Origin: Adineta vaga
Lineage: Eukaryota > Rotifera
DNA length: 64,000 nt
Assembly (NCBI GenBank): GCA_021613535.1
Contig: CP075497.1
Coordinates: 372,001-436,000, forward strand
Direction: 5' to 3'
Positions 22,266-34,549 of the stretch are shown here, piece by piece. Numbering within the stretch: position 1 is the stretch's first letter; each line of letters opens with the position of its first letter. The notes beneath the pieces were generated by a model. The model had not been told where the DNA came from and ran no database searches. It was given only the letters and a program-made list of their open reading frames with translations. Both the position numbers and the translations under genes were made by a program.

Positions 22266-23712
22266 ATGGCGTCTCATGTTAAGCTTATATGGCTCGATAA
22301 TAATCTCGATTTGCATGTAAAAGCCCGTCTTACAGATGTAGAACCTAATTTGAGTGTTTTTCTCGATAGTGAGACTTGTATCGACCATATTTTCTCGACA
22401 TTATCAGAATCCGACAATGTATTTCTGATAGTTTCGGGCATACTTGGTCAACAAATAGCACCAATAATTGACGCTCTATCACAACTACATGCTATTTATG
22501 TCTTCTGTTATGACACAAGCAAACATATGTTATGGGCAGCACAATATAATAAAATTGGAGCCAACCGAGTCTTGAAACACGAGAACGATTTGATCACCCA
22601 GCTTACAGCTGATATAAAGAAAGCAGTAAACAAGGTAAGTTTCTGCCAACTAAAATATAAAACTCACATATCCCATGTAAATTAAAAAAACTTGATGTAA
22701 CCAATTGCTAAAGGAGAAGTATTCATTTCATCAGTTTACCCGAAACCATCAATTCTAAATATAATAAGTAATAAGTCAATAAAGTTTTGTTATCGAATTT
22801 ATTCAAAACATGTTGTTACGACTGTAGCATGACATACGATTAGTATCATTATTGATACTTATAAAAAGGAATGAAATTCTATGCCAATGAATACTTGCAA
22901 GCAGATTTGAGAAACGATGTATATTATAGAAATATTTTCTATATAGGAAAATTCATAGAAAACAATTCATGATGAAATGGAAAGTATCGAACGAGAGGAA
23001 ACGATATCATTTAGTGTATTTGCTGCAAACTCGGAAAACATGACTACACGTGATTTGTCAAAAGAAAAGTTATGTTTACGTGGCTTCAAGTTTTCATACA
23101 CATTTTGATTCATATGCCTCAACTAGAAATAGAAGCACGTAAAGAATTGATTGATGTATGTCATCAAGAATACAAAAACGATCAAAAAGAACTGCAATTC
23201 ATCGAAGAGTTTCGTTCTCAATATGTCCCTGACAAAGCAATTCATTGGTACACACGAAATACATTTCTGTTTCGGTTGCTCAATCAAGCATTAAGAACAC
23301 AAAATATTGATATTATTTTCAAGTTGCGATTAATTATTGTTGATATTTATAAGGAACTCAATCAATTGTTTCAATCGAATATTCATAATCCGTCTATTAT
23401 TCATGTGTATCGTTGTCAACCAATGATACTTGTTGAGAAGTTAGAAAGATTACGTAACAATTTGAACGGACTAATTTCAATAAATAGTTTCTTGTCAACA
23501 TCAACTAATAAGAACATTGCAAATCGGTTTGTGAAAAAAATGAGTTTAAAACCAGGAGAAACAGTTGGTGTATTGTTTGAAATGACAATTGATGCACGAA
23601 TTGCTAAAACAGCAGATACACCATTTGCCGACATCAAAGCATTCAGTGCTTATCAACGTGTGGGTGTGGATGGAGTGGTTATGGGCGCGTCTGTGGGTGT
23701 GAGTATCCGCTG
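22266..23712 (+). pseudogene. ADP-ribosyltransferase (ART) gene, 3'-truncated at a telomere-like palindrome
   Basis: Exon 1 (22266-22634) encodes the N-terminal helper region seen in bdelloid ART proteins (VKLIWLDNNLDLHVKARLTD). A GTAAGT donor and a CATAG acceptor at 22958 join it in phase 0 to exon 2. The acceptor a few bases earlier would bring in a stop. Exon 2 reads KTIHDEMESIEREETISF onward. A one-base frameshift near 23065 then separates RDLSKEK from the continuing frame starting MFTWLQVF. The ART core follows with the arginine motif HVYRCQP and the serine motif NSFLSTST. The ExE glutamate segment never appears. At about 23657 the frame enters the double palindrome and stops at 23712. 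The enzyme would transfer ADP-ribose from NAD, but this copy lacks the catalytic glutamate and is dead as read. Confidence 0.75.
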
Positions 23713-23795
23713 AGAGAAGAGATGTCCACACCCGCACCGACCCTCAAGATGGACATCTCTCAGGTACACTCACCCACATTCACACCCACACCCAG
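23657..23795. repeat. Double telomere-like palindrome that ends the first ART gene
   Basis: Two units lie back to back. CGTGTGGGTGTGGATGGAG and TCTGTGGGTGTGAGTATCC are the G-rich parts. CCACACCCGCACCGACCCTC with AAGATGGACATC, and CACCCACATTCACACCCACA, are the C-rich parts. It is the longest member of the family in the window. The inner core GAGTATCCGCTGAGAGAAGA resembles the cores near 38.46 and 39.7 kb. Confidence 0.75.
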
Positions 23796-24218
23796 ATCAT
23801 CAATACCCTCACCCATATCCATCCACCGAGAAAGCTACCACCCACTCTCATACTTACGAACAGTAAACTATCGAAGCATTTTTAACGACGTCATAAATCT
23901 TTGAAGACCATCTTATCGAAGTTAGAAATTCTTTGATTTATTGTTGTGTTCTTTTTACTGTGATAATGCACATGATTTTATTGTGCTTCAAGAGCACAAA
24001 AGTGACAACCCTATGAAAATGTATAGTCATGTTAGGTTATCAGTTAAAAGTGCTTGGAGATTTCCAAGCTCCATGTCATTCTGCTTGAGCTAAAAAATTG
24101 TATGCAGGAGATAGTATGCTTGTGCTCTCATAACACTTAGTAGTAACTGCAGAAACCATCCTGTCAATTAGTTACCCGTTTTGATAGCAACATCACCGAT
24201 AGTCTCTCAAATTAGAGG
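23796..24218. other. Spacer between the two ART genes
   Basis: Non-coding as far as I can see. The first 60 bases are still rich in CACCC-type words. I cannot find the missing ExE part of the upstream ART gene here. Confidence 0.4.
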
Positions 24219-27200
24219 ATGAACTGTCGGGTAAGTGAGGAAGATGCTGTGCTAACATGGTTAGTCGACAACAACGAACAACGCCCGCCGATAGACAGAG
24301 ACATCCTGCAAACTGTCATAGCTGACGTTCGTGTGTTTTCTGATCCGAAGGAATTTATTCAATGTCTTGCTGCCCTGTACGACGAACAAGTATTTGTCGT
24401 CCTCGACCAATGGCGCACATCAGTCTTGAATGAATTGAATGACTTCAGTTGGATTTTGTGCATCTATCTACAAGGTCCGTATGATGAGTGTGCGAATGAT
24501 AAGGTGCGTGGTTCGAACCTTGATCTGTCTGAGCTGTTTCTTCTACTGGCTCGCGATGTAACTATTTTTCGTCGTCCGTCTACTCATTTAACATATCGCG
24601 TGTCTAATAAAGAAGCTTCTTCACATTTTATTCGAGAACAAGAAGCTCGTCTTGTATGGTCTCAATTGTTGTTGCAAGCGATTCTAACTATCCCAGCACC
24701 TGAATCCAAATCAGCATATGACAATCATAAGGATGCTATCGATGAATGCTTTCGTTTTTACCAAGGCGATACGACTGAGCAGAATCGAATTCGACAGTTT
24801 GGTAGCTCCTACACTCCACCTCAAGCTATCTACTGGTACACACTCGATGCCTTTCTCTACCGCGTATTGAACCGCGCATTGAGAACACAAAATATTCTCG
24901 TCATTTATAAGTTTCGGTACATTCTTCAAGATGTCTATCGGCAATTAAAACAACTCTGGCTAGCTCAACAGGCAACGCACACCAAAGGTCAGTCGATTTG
25001 TTGGATAGACATCATTATAAGACAGTTCTTCTTCATGGCTGTCAAAAACAAAGAGTACCCATAATTTCCTACAGCCCAAGCAGACAAGGCACGCTGGAAA
25101 AGGCGTTTAAACGCTCAGTCGGGAACGCCGATTGTGACTCATTCACGCTCAAAATAAAAACGGCATTTTTAGCGTGTTTCCCGTTTTCAGCCTGACAAAT
25201 TTTCACTTTTAGAGCGTGTAAACGGCGAAAAATACAGTTTTTGAACGTAAAAATGTGCTTTTACATATGACGTTGTTCACGTTTAAAAATGATGCGTTAT
25301 ATCGCTCGAAAACTCTTTTTTTCGTCGTTTACACGCTCTAAAAGTGAAAATTTGTCAGAGTGAAAACGGAAAACACGCTAAAAACGCCGTGTTTATTTTG
25401 AGCGTGAATGGGTCACAATCGGCGTTCCCGACTGAGCATTTGAACGCCTTTTTCAACGTGCCCTGTCTGCTTGGGAGGTGGCGGCGAACGGTAATCTACC
25501 AAAACAAAAGTCTAAGACTAGGCACCGAAGCACTTTTCTGCAACTGGTCCTTCGAAGGATTTGAAGCGTTTTCGAAAGCCGTCTCTGGCGTCCAGAACTT
25601 TCTCAAGATCAACAAATGGTAGTCTTTTCAGTGATAAACGATGAGGCTTTTCAAGCGACCTTCCACCGATAGAAGCGCTGTACTGTGTTTTTTTCTCGGA
25701 ATTTCTTCAGAGGTCTCTCGAATGGTCTGTTGTTTCTGAGGGATGCGTCCCAGGTCATTCTTGCTCGGTTGAAAACAGCCCGAGTGGTTTATTTTCCGAC
25801 CCCTTCTTTGTACCCCACATCCGGCCGGATTTCACCGTGCAAATTCAGTGAATTTCCTGTCGGTTCCTGAGTGTTCCAGCATCGACCGAGACAAAACTGA
25901 TTCGAAAGTGACGGGAGTTTACCGTTGACATACGGCCGGATTTCGGTGACAAGGAAAGTACTGAAACATTACGAAACTAGCCGGGGGTGACTGAGGCCGG
26001 AAAAGGTGGACACCCAAACCTTAAGCCAATCCCCATCTCACCTTTACTCCAAACTAGAAGATGCGTTTTCAGTCACTCGACAAGTATCTGTGGAAAGAAA
26101 GCAGTTAAGAAAAACAATTGAATGGACGAAGTTCCATTGTTGCTCTCGTCGAATATTAAGAACAAAATATAAAGTAGCTGAACATGAGTTCATCTTTTCT
26201 CACAAATATGACACGCTCTAGTTAAGGGTCCGACTGATAATTCTTTGCGAGTAACAACGTGAAATGCAAAATTAGTTTCAAAAGATTTTCAGTAGAACTT
26301 TACCAAAAGGCCCTATTGGAACATCCTCTTATAACAGGACACTAGTGAGAAGTTGCATGTCAGGAGGCGCGAGAAAACGCCAGGTTTTCCCCTGCCGAGC
26401 AGCATTCCACGTGCAACAGTTCAGAGTCGAAAGAATATCAATGTGTGTATTCTGTTGAAGCAAAGATCTTTCATCGGACATCATGACTTTAACATACATC
26501 AGCCAAAAGCAATTTCACTCGCTGGTGTTATCAAACCTTCGTAGGAATTGTGAATAGCTGTCTTTTTTCGAGTCTAGATTCAACGGTTACAGTGTACCGT
26601 GGTCAACTGATTACATCCGAAGAACTAATGAATTTCAAGCAGAATATCAATGATGTGGTCTCATTAAATACGTTTTTCTCTACAACATTCGATCGTGCGC
26701 TTGCCGTCGCTTTCTCCGGACAAGGTCAACAACGGCCTCAGTTGGAATCGGTTGTATTCGAGATCATCTTGGGCAATTCGTCGGTCGAATCCAATGATGA
26801 AAGTCCGTTTGCTGATATCTCTCATTTGAGCTCGATGGCATCAGAAGGAGAAGTGCTATTATCCATGGGTAGTATCATGCGTATAGAATCGGTGCACAGC
26901 GACGTGATTAACCATGTCGAATGGATTCGTTTGCGTTCCTGCTCCTATAGCAATCCTCGCTTGGCTGGTCTGAAAGGGTTCGCCCAACAGTACGTGTCAG
27001 GTTTACAGAATCATGAACTGGGATTAATCATCCTCCTGGCTTTGCTTCTCGACGCGATGGGCGAGCGTGAGAAATATGTTAGCATGGTTGAGTTGGCTAA
27101 GAGACGAAAAGCAGAAATAGGCATTATAGATCCAGCTTTCGATGTTTTGCTTAGTTGCGTTCAGTTGAAAATCTCCTCGAGTGCATTGGACGAGTATCAA

Positions 27201-28025
27201 CGTTGGGATGAAATAATTGACAACTCAAGCGTCTGGCAAAGACAGCAGTTTCCTGGGTCATCAACCATCGATATGATTGATTTTACGAAAAAAGCGCAAT
27301 CTTTTTTCATGAAATATAACCAACTCATGGATTCAATTCGATTATCGCCAGGTCAAGACCGGGATACAGCAGATTTTACTCGTGACATCAGCAGTTTTCT
27401 AGAGAAAACCCTCCCAACAGTTCTCAATTTCCCCGACGGTCATCCGCTGCGCGTACAATTCATAGCACTTTCGGGTATGCTCAGATTAATAACTGACCAA
27501 ATATCAGGACGAAATGAAGAGCTCGAAGCAGCGTTAAATCTTTTGAATATTGACGGAAGTCCTCATCATCCTTTACGCCACGACATCTTGAGGGGTCTGG
27601 CTTTGCAAGCAGAAAAGGTCGGCGATGAAGAGAAAGCACTCGACTTGTACATACAGGCGCTTGATATTCCCAATCCGTCGGTACTGAAAAACGCCGAGAA
27701 TCGCGCGGAGACGAGTTTACAAATCGCACATTTGCTGGAAAAACGAGGTAACATCGAGTGTGCTGAAGAGTTCTGTACAAACGTCATAAACATGCCTGAA
27801 CTTCCTCCATCTTCTTGGTACATAAGGAGAGCACTTTCTCAACGCATTTGTCTGTATAACGACCAAAAGCGGTGGAGTGCAGCGTTAGCTGATTGTTTTT
27901 CTTTGAAGGATTTCTTAGAGAAATATCCTCAGTCTACGAATGAACACGCTCTACCGCACATAAATAACTATAATATTATGCTACTCATGCAGAAAATGTC
28001 ACGAGAATCAGAAGACGACACATAA
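24219..28025 (+). CDS. ADP-ribosyltransferase (R-S-E type) with helical-repeat tail, two exons
   Basis: Exon 1 (24219-24987) and exon 2 (26578-28025) join in phase 1 across GT..AG to give 738 aa. The codon made at the junction is GAT (Asp257), and both frames stay open. Residues 1-130 are the N-terminal region shared with the broken copy upstream. The ART core follows: Arg264 in VYRGQ, the S291-T292-T293 motif (FFSTT), and E346-G347-E348. Together these form the R-S-ExE signature of arginine-directed mono-ADP-ribosyltransferases. Middle and C-terminal parts (about 390-730) are helical, with a TPR-like stretch (EEKALDLYIQALDI). The enzyme would move ADP-ribose from NAD to arginine on a target protein. 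The target is unknown. Such ARTs are expanded in bdelloids. The 1.59 kb intron is very long for this window and carries a foldback element. If it is not spliced, the gene is split in two. Confidence 0.7.
24988..26577 (+). other. Long intron (or insertion) in the second ART gene
   Basis: Starts GTCAGT and ends GTCTAG. It preserves phase between the exons. It contains the foldback element 25075-25475 and a GC-richer stretch (about 25480-26000) with words like CCGGCCGGATTTC. Short frames inside it resemble no known protein. Confidence 0.6.
25075..25475. mobile_element. 401-bp foldback element with about 150-190 bp inverted arms
   Basis: The left end CCCAAGCAGACAAGGCACG is mirrored by the right end CGTGCCCTGTCTGCTTGGG. 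The arms stay highly similar inward: AGTCGGGAACGCCGATTGTG on the left against CACAATCGGCGTTCCCGACT on the right, and TTTTCACTTTTAGAGCGTGT against ACACGCTCTAAAAGTGAAAA. The loop near 25225-25325 is only about 100 bp. There is no transposase and no clear target-site duplication. Confidence 0.8.
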
Positions 28026-28598
28026 TTGTACGTTATTTCATCCTCCTAATATCTTCGTTCAATAAATATATGCCAACTCAGCCGCTGGAATGAGGGGTGG
28101 GGTGGGTCTGGATTAATATGCAAAAGGAACACAATTCTCTTACCCCACACCCTCGAGCCTACCCAGGCCTCGTGGCTCCATCGTCGACAAAATGAAATTG
28201 TTTGATTTTGCTAGAAATAGACTTCTGACACCTGACATGATAAAATTGAAAGTGCAAAATCAGATTTTAGCAGGGCGCCGTTTTTTACTCTTAATGCCCT
28301 CTTCCCTCCTATATATTTTGACTCCAGTATCATCGATCAATTATTAGCAATATAGTTGATCTAAAATATGTCGATAAAGTTTATTGTCGAAGTTATAAGT
28401 TTCTCAAAATTGTTCATGATGCTATAACTTCGTTGAACAGTGTAACTTTACCACGACATATACATATTAGTTCAATAGTAGTTTTTAAAATACGGTTTTG
28501 TTAAAGTAATCGATAATGAGCAGATCAAATTCAGTCGAGCATCAAGCGAGTTCTATCTCAACGAACGTCACTTATTATTAATACATCGTATATAAACA
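28026..28598. other. Intergenic between convergent genes, with a palindrome
   Basis: Spacer between the 3' ends of the ART gene and the PLAT gene. A telomere-like palindrome lies at 28091-28155 (GAGGGGTGGGGTGGGTC ... TACCCCACACCCTCGAG). Nothing else is supported. Confidence 0.5.
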
Positions 28599-31500
28599 TC
28601 AATTGTTATGAATATTTGGAAAAAGTTCGATTTCTAATTGAAATGCCTTCTTGGTATTTCTTATCCATCTTCCACATAGAAATATCCATGTTTGATCACG
28701 TTTCGATATATAAATTTCTACACGATCCAACAACCAATCTGATAACAAATCTAAATTAGCATAACCAATTCTGAATTTAAAAAAACAAAAAATAAATATT
28801 TAATTATTTGAAAAAAAAAGATTCTTCATACTTAATCTTTGTTGGTTGACCAATATCGATAGTTTCAATTTCAAAAATATCTGTCTGACCTTTTTTGAAT
28901 GGATTTTCATACGTTTTTGATATTGTTAATGAAATTTGATCTATTATTTAAAAAAAAATCTTGGTTTTAAATAAAATAAAATAAATCAATCGAACTTGTA
29001 TGACTACTTTCACCAAATATAACAATAGAAACATCGGTATTTGTATCACCATCGAATTTATCATCCGAAGTGACAACACGAATTTGATAAGTAGTATATA
29101 ATGCTAAATTGAAATAAAATGAAGAATAAAAAAGTATGGAAATAAAAAATTTACTTTTCATTTGTTCATCATAATTAAATGATAACTGAGATATGATTGG
29201 TAAATCTAATTTTCTATTTCCAAAAGGATATATCTCTCGGCAAATCTTAGAATCTCCTTTGTCTTTTGATAACCATCTGTCATGTGGAAAATAATATCTT
29301 AAAAAGAAAAAGAAATTAAATCTATTAAATAATTATTTCTAATTCTTATCTTTACTTTTGATGTGCATTATAATCATAGATTTCAACACTGAAAAGATAC
29401 CATCCAGGACCAAACTAAAACAACAAATCAAAATATGTATATATATGCGAAAGATTTTATGTAAGAATAAACATGAAGGTTTTACTTCATTTTAGCAATG
29501 ATTTTTCAATATTTTATAATCATAAAAATTTGTCATATCGATTTTAGAAAAGTGTGAATGACGCCAAGGGAGAAACAGCGGAGATTTTATATTCGACATC
29601 TCGATTGTTTTTCCCTTGATTGACACACATAAATGTTAATCCGATAATCAGAGATTTCAGCAATTACATCACTGTGTCGTAGATTATTATAAGAAAGATA
29701 ATATAAATGAGAATCTAATAATCTTACTCCTGAATTATCATGTCGAATTTGAATTTTTCTTAATGTTCCTAATGAATTAATATGCATGTGGAAAACATCT
29801 GTCTATAAAAAATTAATAAGAAAAGAAATTTTTAAGACAATTAAATAAACTTCTGTTTGTTCAAATTTATTTTTATTTGTTTCCGATTTAACTAATTGGT
29901 GTTCGCCTAGAACAAAAAAAATAATTTGATCAATTATTATTAATTGATATTCTGTTCTCTACCTGAATTTTCTTTGTCACCATAAATTATTAAAAATACC
30001 CTCGCATCTGTACCAGATCTGTCTTTGTCACCAGTGACAACTGTTATTTTATATAAAGTCACTAAAACAAAAATGTTTCACGATTAATTTCATTAAAATA
30101 TGAAATGACTAGCGGAAGTATCCGATGTTATGATCTCCTATAAGCTACTGATCTTGGACGTCGTAAAATGCGCTCGAATTTCACTTAATGATCATCTTTT
30201 TTTTTTGTTTTGCTATTTTGGTATTACCACTCTGAAAAATCCTTTAAGTGTGCGGTTTCAATCAAGATATGCGTGAGATCGGTCTTTCCCGGTTCCGATT
30301 CCGATCCTGTTTCTAATCTAGTCCTGAATTTATCCAGGATAGACTATTACGATACCATCTCACATTCATCTCGGTCCTAATTACATCCTGATTTCATAAT
30401 CTTGTCCCAGTCCTATTCCGATCCCGCTACTGTCGTGGTTCTATGTACGTTCTAGTCAAAGAGAGAGCTTGGTCCCATTTCAGGTCCCGGATGCATTTTG
30501 ACTATCTCTATTTGAATCATTTCTACATTGTTTTAAAAGGAAAAAATCTCTGTGTAAAACTTTGTTAAAAACTTGACTAAAGAAATATCACTAAGTATTA
30601 AACTATATGCTAGAATTCGATCGATCAACACATAGAAAAGTCAATCTTGGATGCACTTCCATACCGTGGGATATCTTGTATGCAATCGTGAGAATCTCAG
30701 TTTTTTTTCTCCGTTCGTTCTCGACTTACTGACAAAACAAATGCCTGCTCGGACTTTTCGGATAGGAAATATATTTTGATACTTCCATAATGAGATCACA
30801 TAGCATGTCGGTCGTAGAAACTTTCAACCAGGCAGTAGCTCTTGATCCAAGGATAGCACAATAAAAAAAGTGGTGAAAATTGCAGTATATTGTAATCTGG
30901 GTGGAATTTCACCGAACCCTCTCCCCATTCTTCTCTGACTCGCCAATCCTGTCTCAATTTCCCTCTAGACCAAGGATTATGTCATGGAAAGTTTAGTGGC
31001 GCTAGCCATCACCGAGACCAAATGCACAAAAAACAGACGACAAACATTCTTATTTATATCTTCTATATATATATATAGATTAATTTGAATTGAAGATTTA
31101 TTCTGTAATTTTTCTATTTACTAGTAACAGGTGCTCCAGTAACACCAGAAAGCGTTAGTTGACGTACGATTTCACCATCATCTTTATCTCTATCTAACCA
31201 ACGATAACAAGGAAATCTGTAAAAGAAAAGAAAATCATTCGAAATAATAAAAACTTTTCCGAATAAATCTAACCTATAAATTTCATTACGCATTGATATA
31301 TCAATTTCTATCCAATCTAAAAACCATCCTGCACCGGGATTCTCTTCATTATGCCCAATAATTGCAGATGTAATCTATAGAAATAATTTATAAATAATTT
31401 GAAGAAGAAGAAAAAAAACAAACGTTGCCAAGGTAATCAAATTCATATGTAAATTCATTGATTCGTCCTTTTTGAAATTTGTTTGGTGTATAATCAACTG

Positions 31501-33031
31501 ATTCAAGTTGAATTTTATCTGTAGAATTGTTTCCACCAAAAATTTGTAAATATACATCAGCATCAGTTCCTGCTTGAAATTCATCACCAGTTTGTATTCG
31601 AATATTATAAATTGTTTTGTTTGAATGTTGTCCCTGTGGACCAAGATTTACTTGAAGAGTTCCATTATATAATGTTGATCCAAAAAGATCAGTTGCTTCA
31701 TCTAATTGGCTCGTATTAATAATACAATTAATAAATTTCGAATAACGTAATGATGCGTTGTTAAAAATAGTATCGTCTAATTTAACATTTATAAAAATAC
31801 AATAAACACATTTAATAAAACTCAAATTTGCATTGATCATATCGGAATTATTAAATGTAACGTTGTATAATATAGCATTACTAAAATCAATTGTATTTAA
31901 TGTTGTATTTTGAAATATTGATTCTTGAATGATACTTTTTATAAAAGAACAATTTTTCATTGTTGCTTTAGTAAATATACTGTTTCTGATAGTTACTTGT
32001 GATAATTGAGCTTTAGATAAATCGGAATTTTGAAAGTTTATTGATCGAAAATATGATCCATAAAAAATTGCTTGTTTTAATTTTATAGCAGTGAAGTCAA
32101 GAAGTGATTGATCAAGATGAAAACTATGATAAAAGTAAGAAAAACTTAAATCAGCTTGAAATAATATTGCATGAGAAAATGTACACATTTCACAAGAGAG
32201 TCTGCGCATATTGGCAAATGTTGAATTAGCATGAGAAAAATCAGTATAACGGAATTTAGCATTGTGCATATTAGCTTTAACTAATGAAGCACTGGTAAAA
32301 TCTGTTCCAGCATCACGAAAACCATCGAAACATGCTGACACTGGTTGAATAGCAAAGCTGAGATCCACTAAATCCATATGAGCTCGAGTAAAAGTAGAAC
32401 ATTCTAATTTTGTATGACGAAATGATACATTTGTTAGAATAGCATCTGGTAACCAAAGATATTTCCAATGAATGTAATGATGCAATGGATATTCATCTGA
32501 TGAATTGAATGGTGAACCGAGCATAATGTCTTTTAAATCGACGGATGCAAGTGTTAAAGCACTTGGATAATTTTTGTTGGTATTTTGTTTAAAATTAATT
32601 AATTCTGCATCATGAAGACTTCGAATAAGTATACTTTTGCGTCTTATATCCAATTGATGTAATGCAGTAAGTGTCTTAAAGCGTAAAACGACTTTTGTAT
32701 TTGACGATTCCTCTAAATTCTTACCATGTCCAAGTATTAAACTGGAAAGAAAAGTTTGATATTTGACAAGAATATCTTCTTGTTGTTGATCAGTAGCAAG
32801 ATCACGATCTTTCTGTTGACTTTGTTGTGCTAAGTCAAGTTCAGATCTTCGATTATTATTAGCGATTTCGATGTCTTTACGACTGTTATCAGCAGCAATT
32901 GATACATTACTATTATTTTCAATAATTGTATATATCGCAATTATAATTGGAATACTTATTGTTGCGATCAACTGAGTCCATTCAAACCAAGAATGTCCTC
33001 TTTTTCTAATAATATCTGGACGATCAGTCAT
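28599..33031 (-). CDS. Pentapeptide-repeat protein with three PLAT domains, 11 exons
   Basis: Spliced by eye into 11 exons: 33031-31424, 31374-31274, 31216-31122, 30061-29963, 29906-29851, 29802-29728, 29414-29356, 29297-29155, 29103-28996, 28940-28832 and 28770-28599. All junctions are GT..AG and all phases agree. The sum is 875 codons including stop (874 aa). Residues about 20-40 form a membrane anchor (LIATISIPIIIAIYTII), followed by a Q/D-rich helix. About 180-450 is a run of pentapeptide repeats (A/N-D-L/F-x-x blocks such as FNNSDMINANLSFI), which fold as a quadrilateral beta-helix. Three PLAT/LH2 beta-sandwich domains follow, each with the TGDxxxAGTDADVY-type opening and a GW(F/Y)LDxVEI-type strand. 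PLAT domains bind lipid or protein partners at membranes. The intron 31121-30062 is 1.06 kb and carries decayed repeats. The combination is unusual. The role is unknown. Confidence 0.75.
30062..31121 (-). other. 1.06 kb intron of the pentapeptide/PLAT gene
   Basis: A GTAAAT donor and TTGTTTTAG acceptor (minus strand) join PLAT domains 1 and 2 in phase 1. The sequence includes a decayed repeat at about 30280-30485, with recurring words TCCGATTCCGATCC, TCCTGATTT and GGTCCC. Without splicing, the gene would end at a TAG just after the donor. Confidence 0.6.
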
Positions 33032-34017
33032 TTTCGTTATTGTAGACTAAAATGAACTTTGATCAAATTCGATTGATATAATCTCAAAAATACTCTTATT
33101 TTATCTTCTATGTTTAACTAATAACTGATAATAAATGTTAAATATATATATATATATATATGACATATCGTTTTGTTTTCGAACATCTGTGACTCTGTCA
33201 AACTGTCAAACATTCTATTTCGACAAGATAAACTCAAATATGATCACGCTGTAATTCATTCATTGGCCGTTTTAGTTTTACCTGATATATTATTTAAAAT
33301 TTTTATTTTTAAATTAATTCAATCCTAGGGTGTGAGTGTGAACAGCTACCATAATCCGGATTTCATCCCAATTATAGAAAGAATCATTGGGTGGTAAGGG
33401 TAAATATGCATAATAGATAAAAATTAAAACTAAATTGAAAAGATTGTAATCGATGAAATCAAGGTTACAAAAGGAGAAACTATAAATGATATAGTATTAA
33501 TGCGAAAATAGAATTAAGTCAACTAAATAGAAAGTGAAACAAAGAATATTTTGAATAAACTTTACATTGTTAAGTGTTGGATCAGTAGTATATGGTATAT
33601 CATATTAATGTTTAGAAGAATATGTTATTCAGAAGTACTTTTTTTTATTAGACAGTGAAAACTATGGAAGTCATTTAGAATAAATGATTCGTGTTCTCAT
33701 TTGATTTGTTAAGTACATTTTGTGCTATGTTAGTTTTCTCCTGGATAACAAAGAAATCTAATAAGAAAGACTGAATGATAATAATACGAACAAAACGAAA
33801 GTTGGATGGTTTCGAGGGTGAGTGCGACGACTGTTTCTGTATGTTGTTTATGAGTGATGACCATATTGAAGTATATCTTCAACTTTTGATCACTCATATA
33901 TTCGACACGTTTTATCATGTGCACTCATCTAGTTTCAATGGTATTCATTACTATGATCTTATGTTTTCGGATGAATCATTGTCATTGTTCTCATTAAACG
34001 CATATTTTTGTTTCTCA
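33032..34017. other. Intergenic spacer with TA microsatellite and a partial G-rich tract
   Basis: A (TA)n tract lies at about 33142-33162. CTAGGGTGTGAGTGTGAACA near 33326 looks like half of a telomere-like palindrome without its partner arm. An open frame at 33775-34098 has no recognisable features. It lies opposite the small gene called at 34018-34446. Confidence 0.4.
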
Positions 34018-34446
34018 TCATGTAATTACAAGTTTCATAAAGTTGTTGGTCATTTCGCGACCAGTTATGAAACTCTGATTAATAATATTATGTTTTAGTT
34101 GCTTCATTTTCTGAAGTTGAGAAGAGTAAGAATTAGGTAATGTATTTGCTAGTGGTAATTGTTTTGATGTAAGGCGACGCTCTAATATTGCAATTTCTTT
34201 ATCCGTTATTGTTTGCTCTGTTGTAACTTTCCATATGTGTCTTGCTGAGATAATCTAACAGAAAAATTTCATTTGATATAAATAACGATAGCAGAAGAAA
34301 AGGACAATAGAATCTATTCGAACCTGTGTTTTTCTTGGCTTTAAATCGAAAAATGCTTTGACTAAATGATGATCAGTTGCATCTAATATATTTAAATTAA
34401 TTAATAAAACTTTACGAACAGAAGATGTTGAAGTAATTAAATACAT
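34018..34446 (-). CDS. Small two-exon hypothetical protein
   Basis: Exon 1 (34446-34324, 41 codons) and exon 2 (34254-34018) join in phase 0 across a 69-bp GT..AG intron to give 119 aa. Exon 2 is rich in K, E, Q and L (for example TDKEIAILERRLTSKQLPLA) and probably helical. I do not recognise it. The clean splice supports a real or recently real gene, but it could also be a fragment of a larger locus. Confidence 0.4.
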
Positions 34447-34549
34447 TTCGTGTTTATCTTATTGATTTATGTTCTCAATTAGAAGTTAATCATTTACTTT
34501 TTTATTGAGAAATAAAATATAGAAAAGTTGAAATTCAACATTTCAACAA

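Noticed and set aside
25344-26544. Open frames of 60-92 aa inside the ART intron
   Set aside because: They lie in the foldback arm or the GC-richer intron sequence and match no family.
33775-34098. 107-aa plus-strand frame
   Set aside because: It has no motif or family resemblance, and its 3' part overlaps a better-supported spliced gene on the minus strand (34018-34446).
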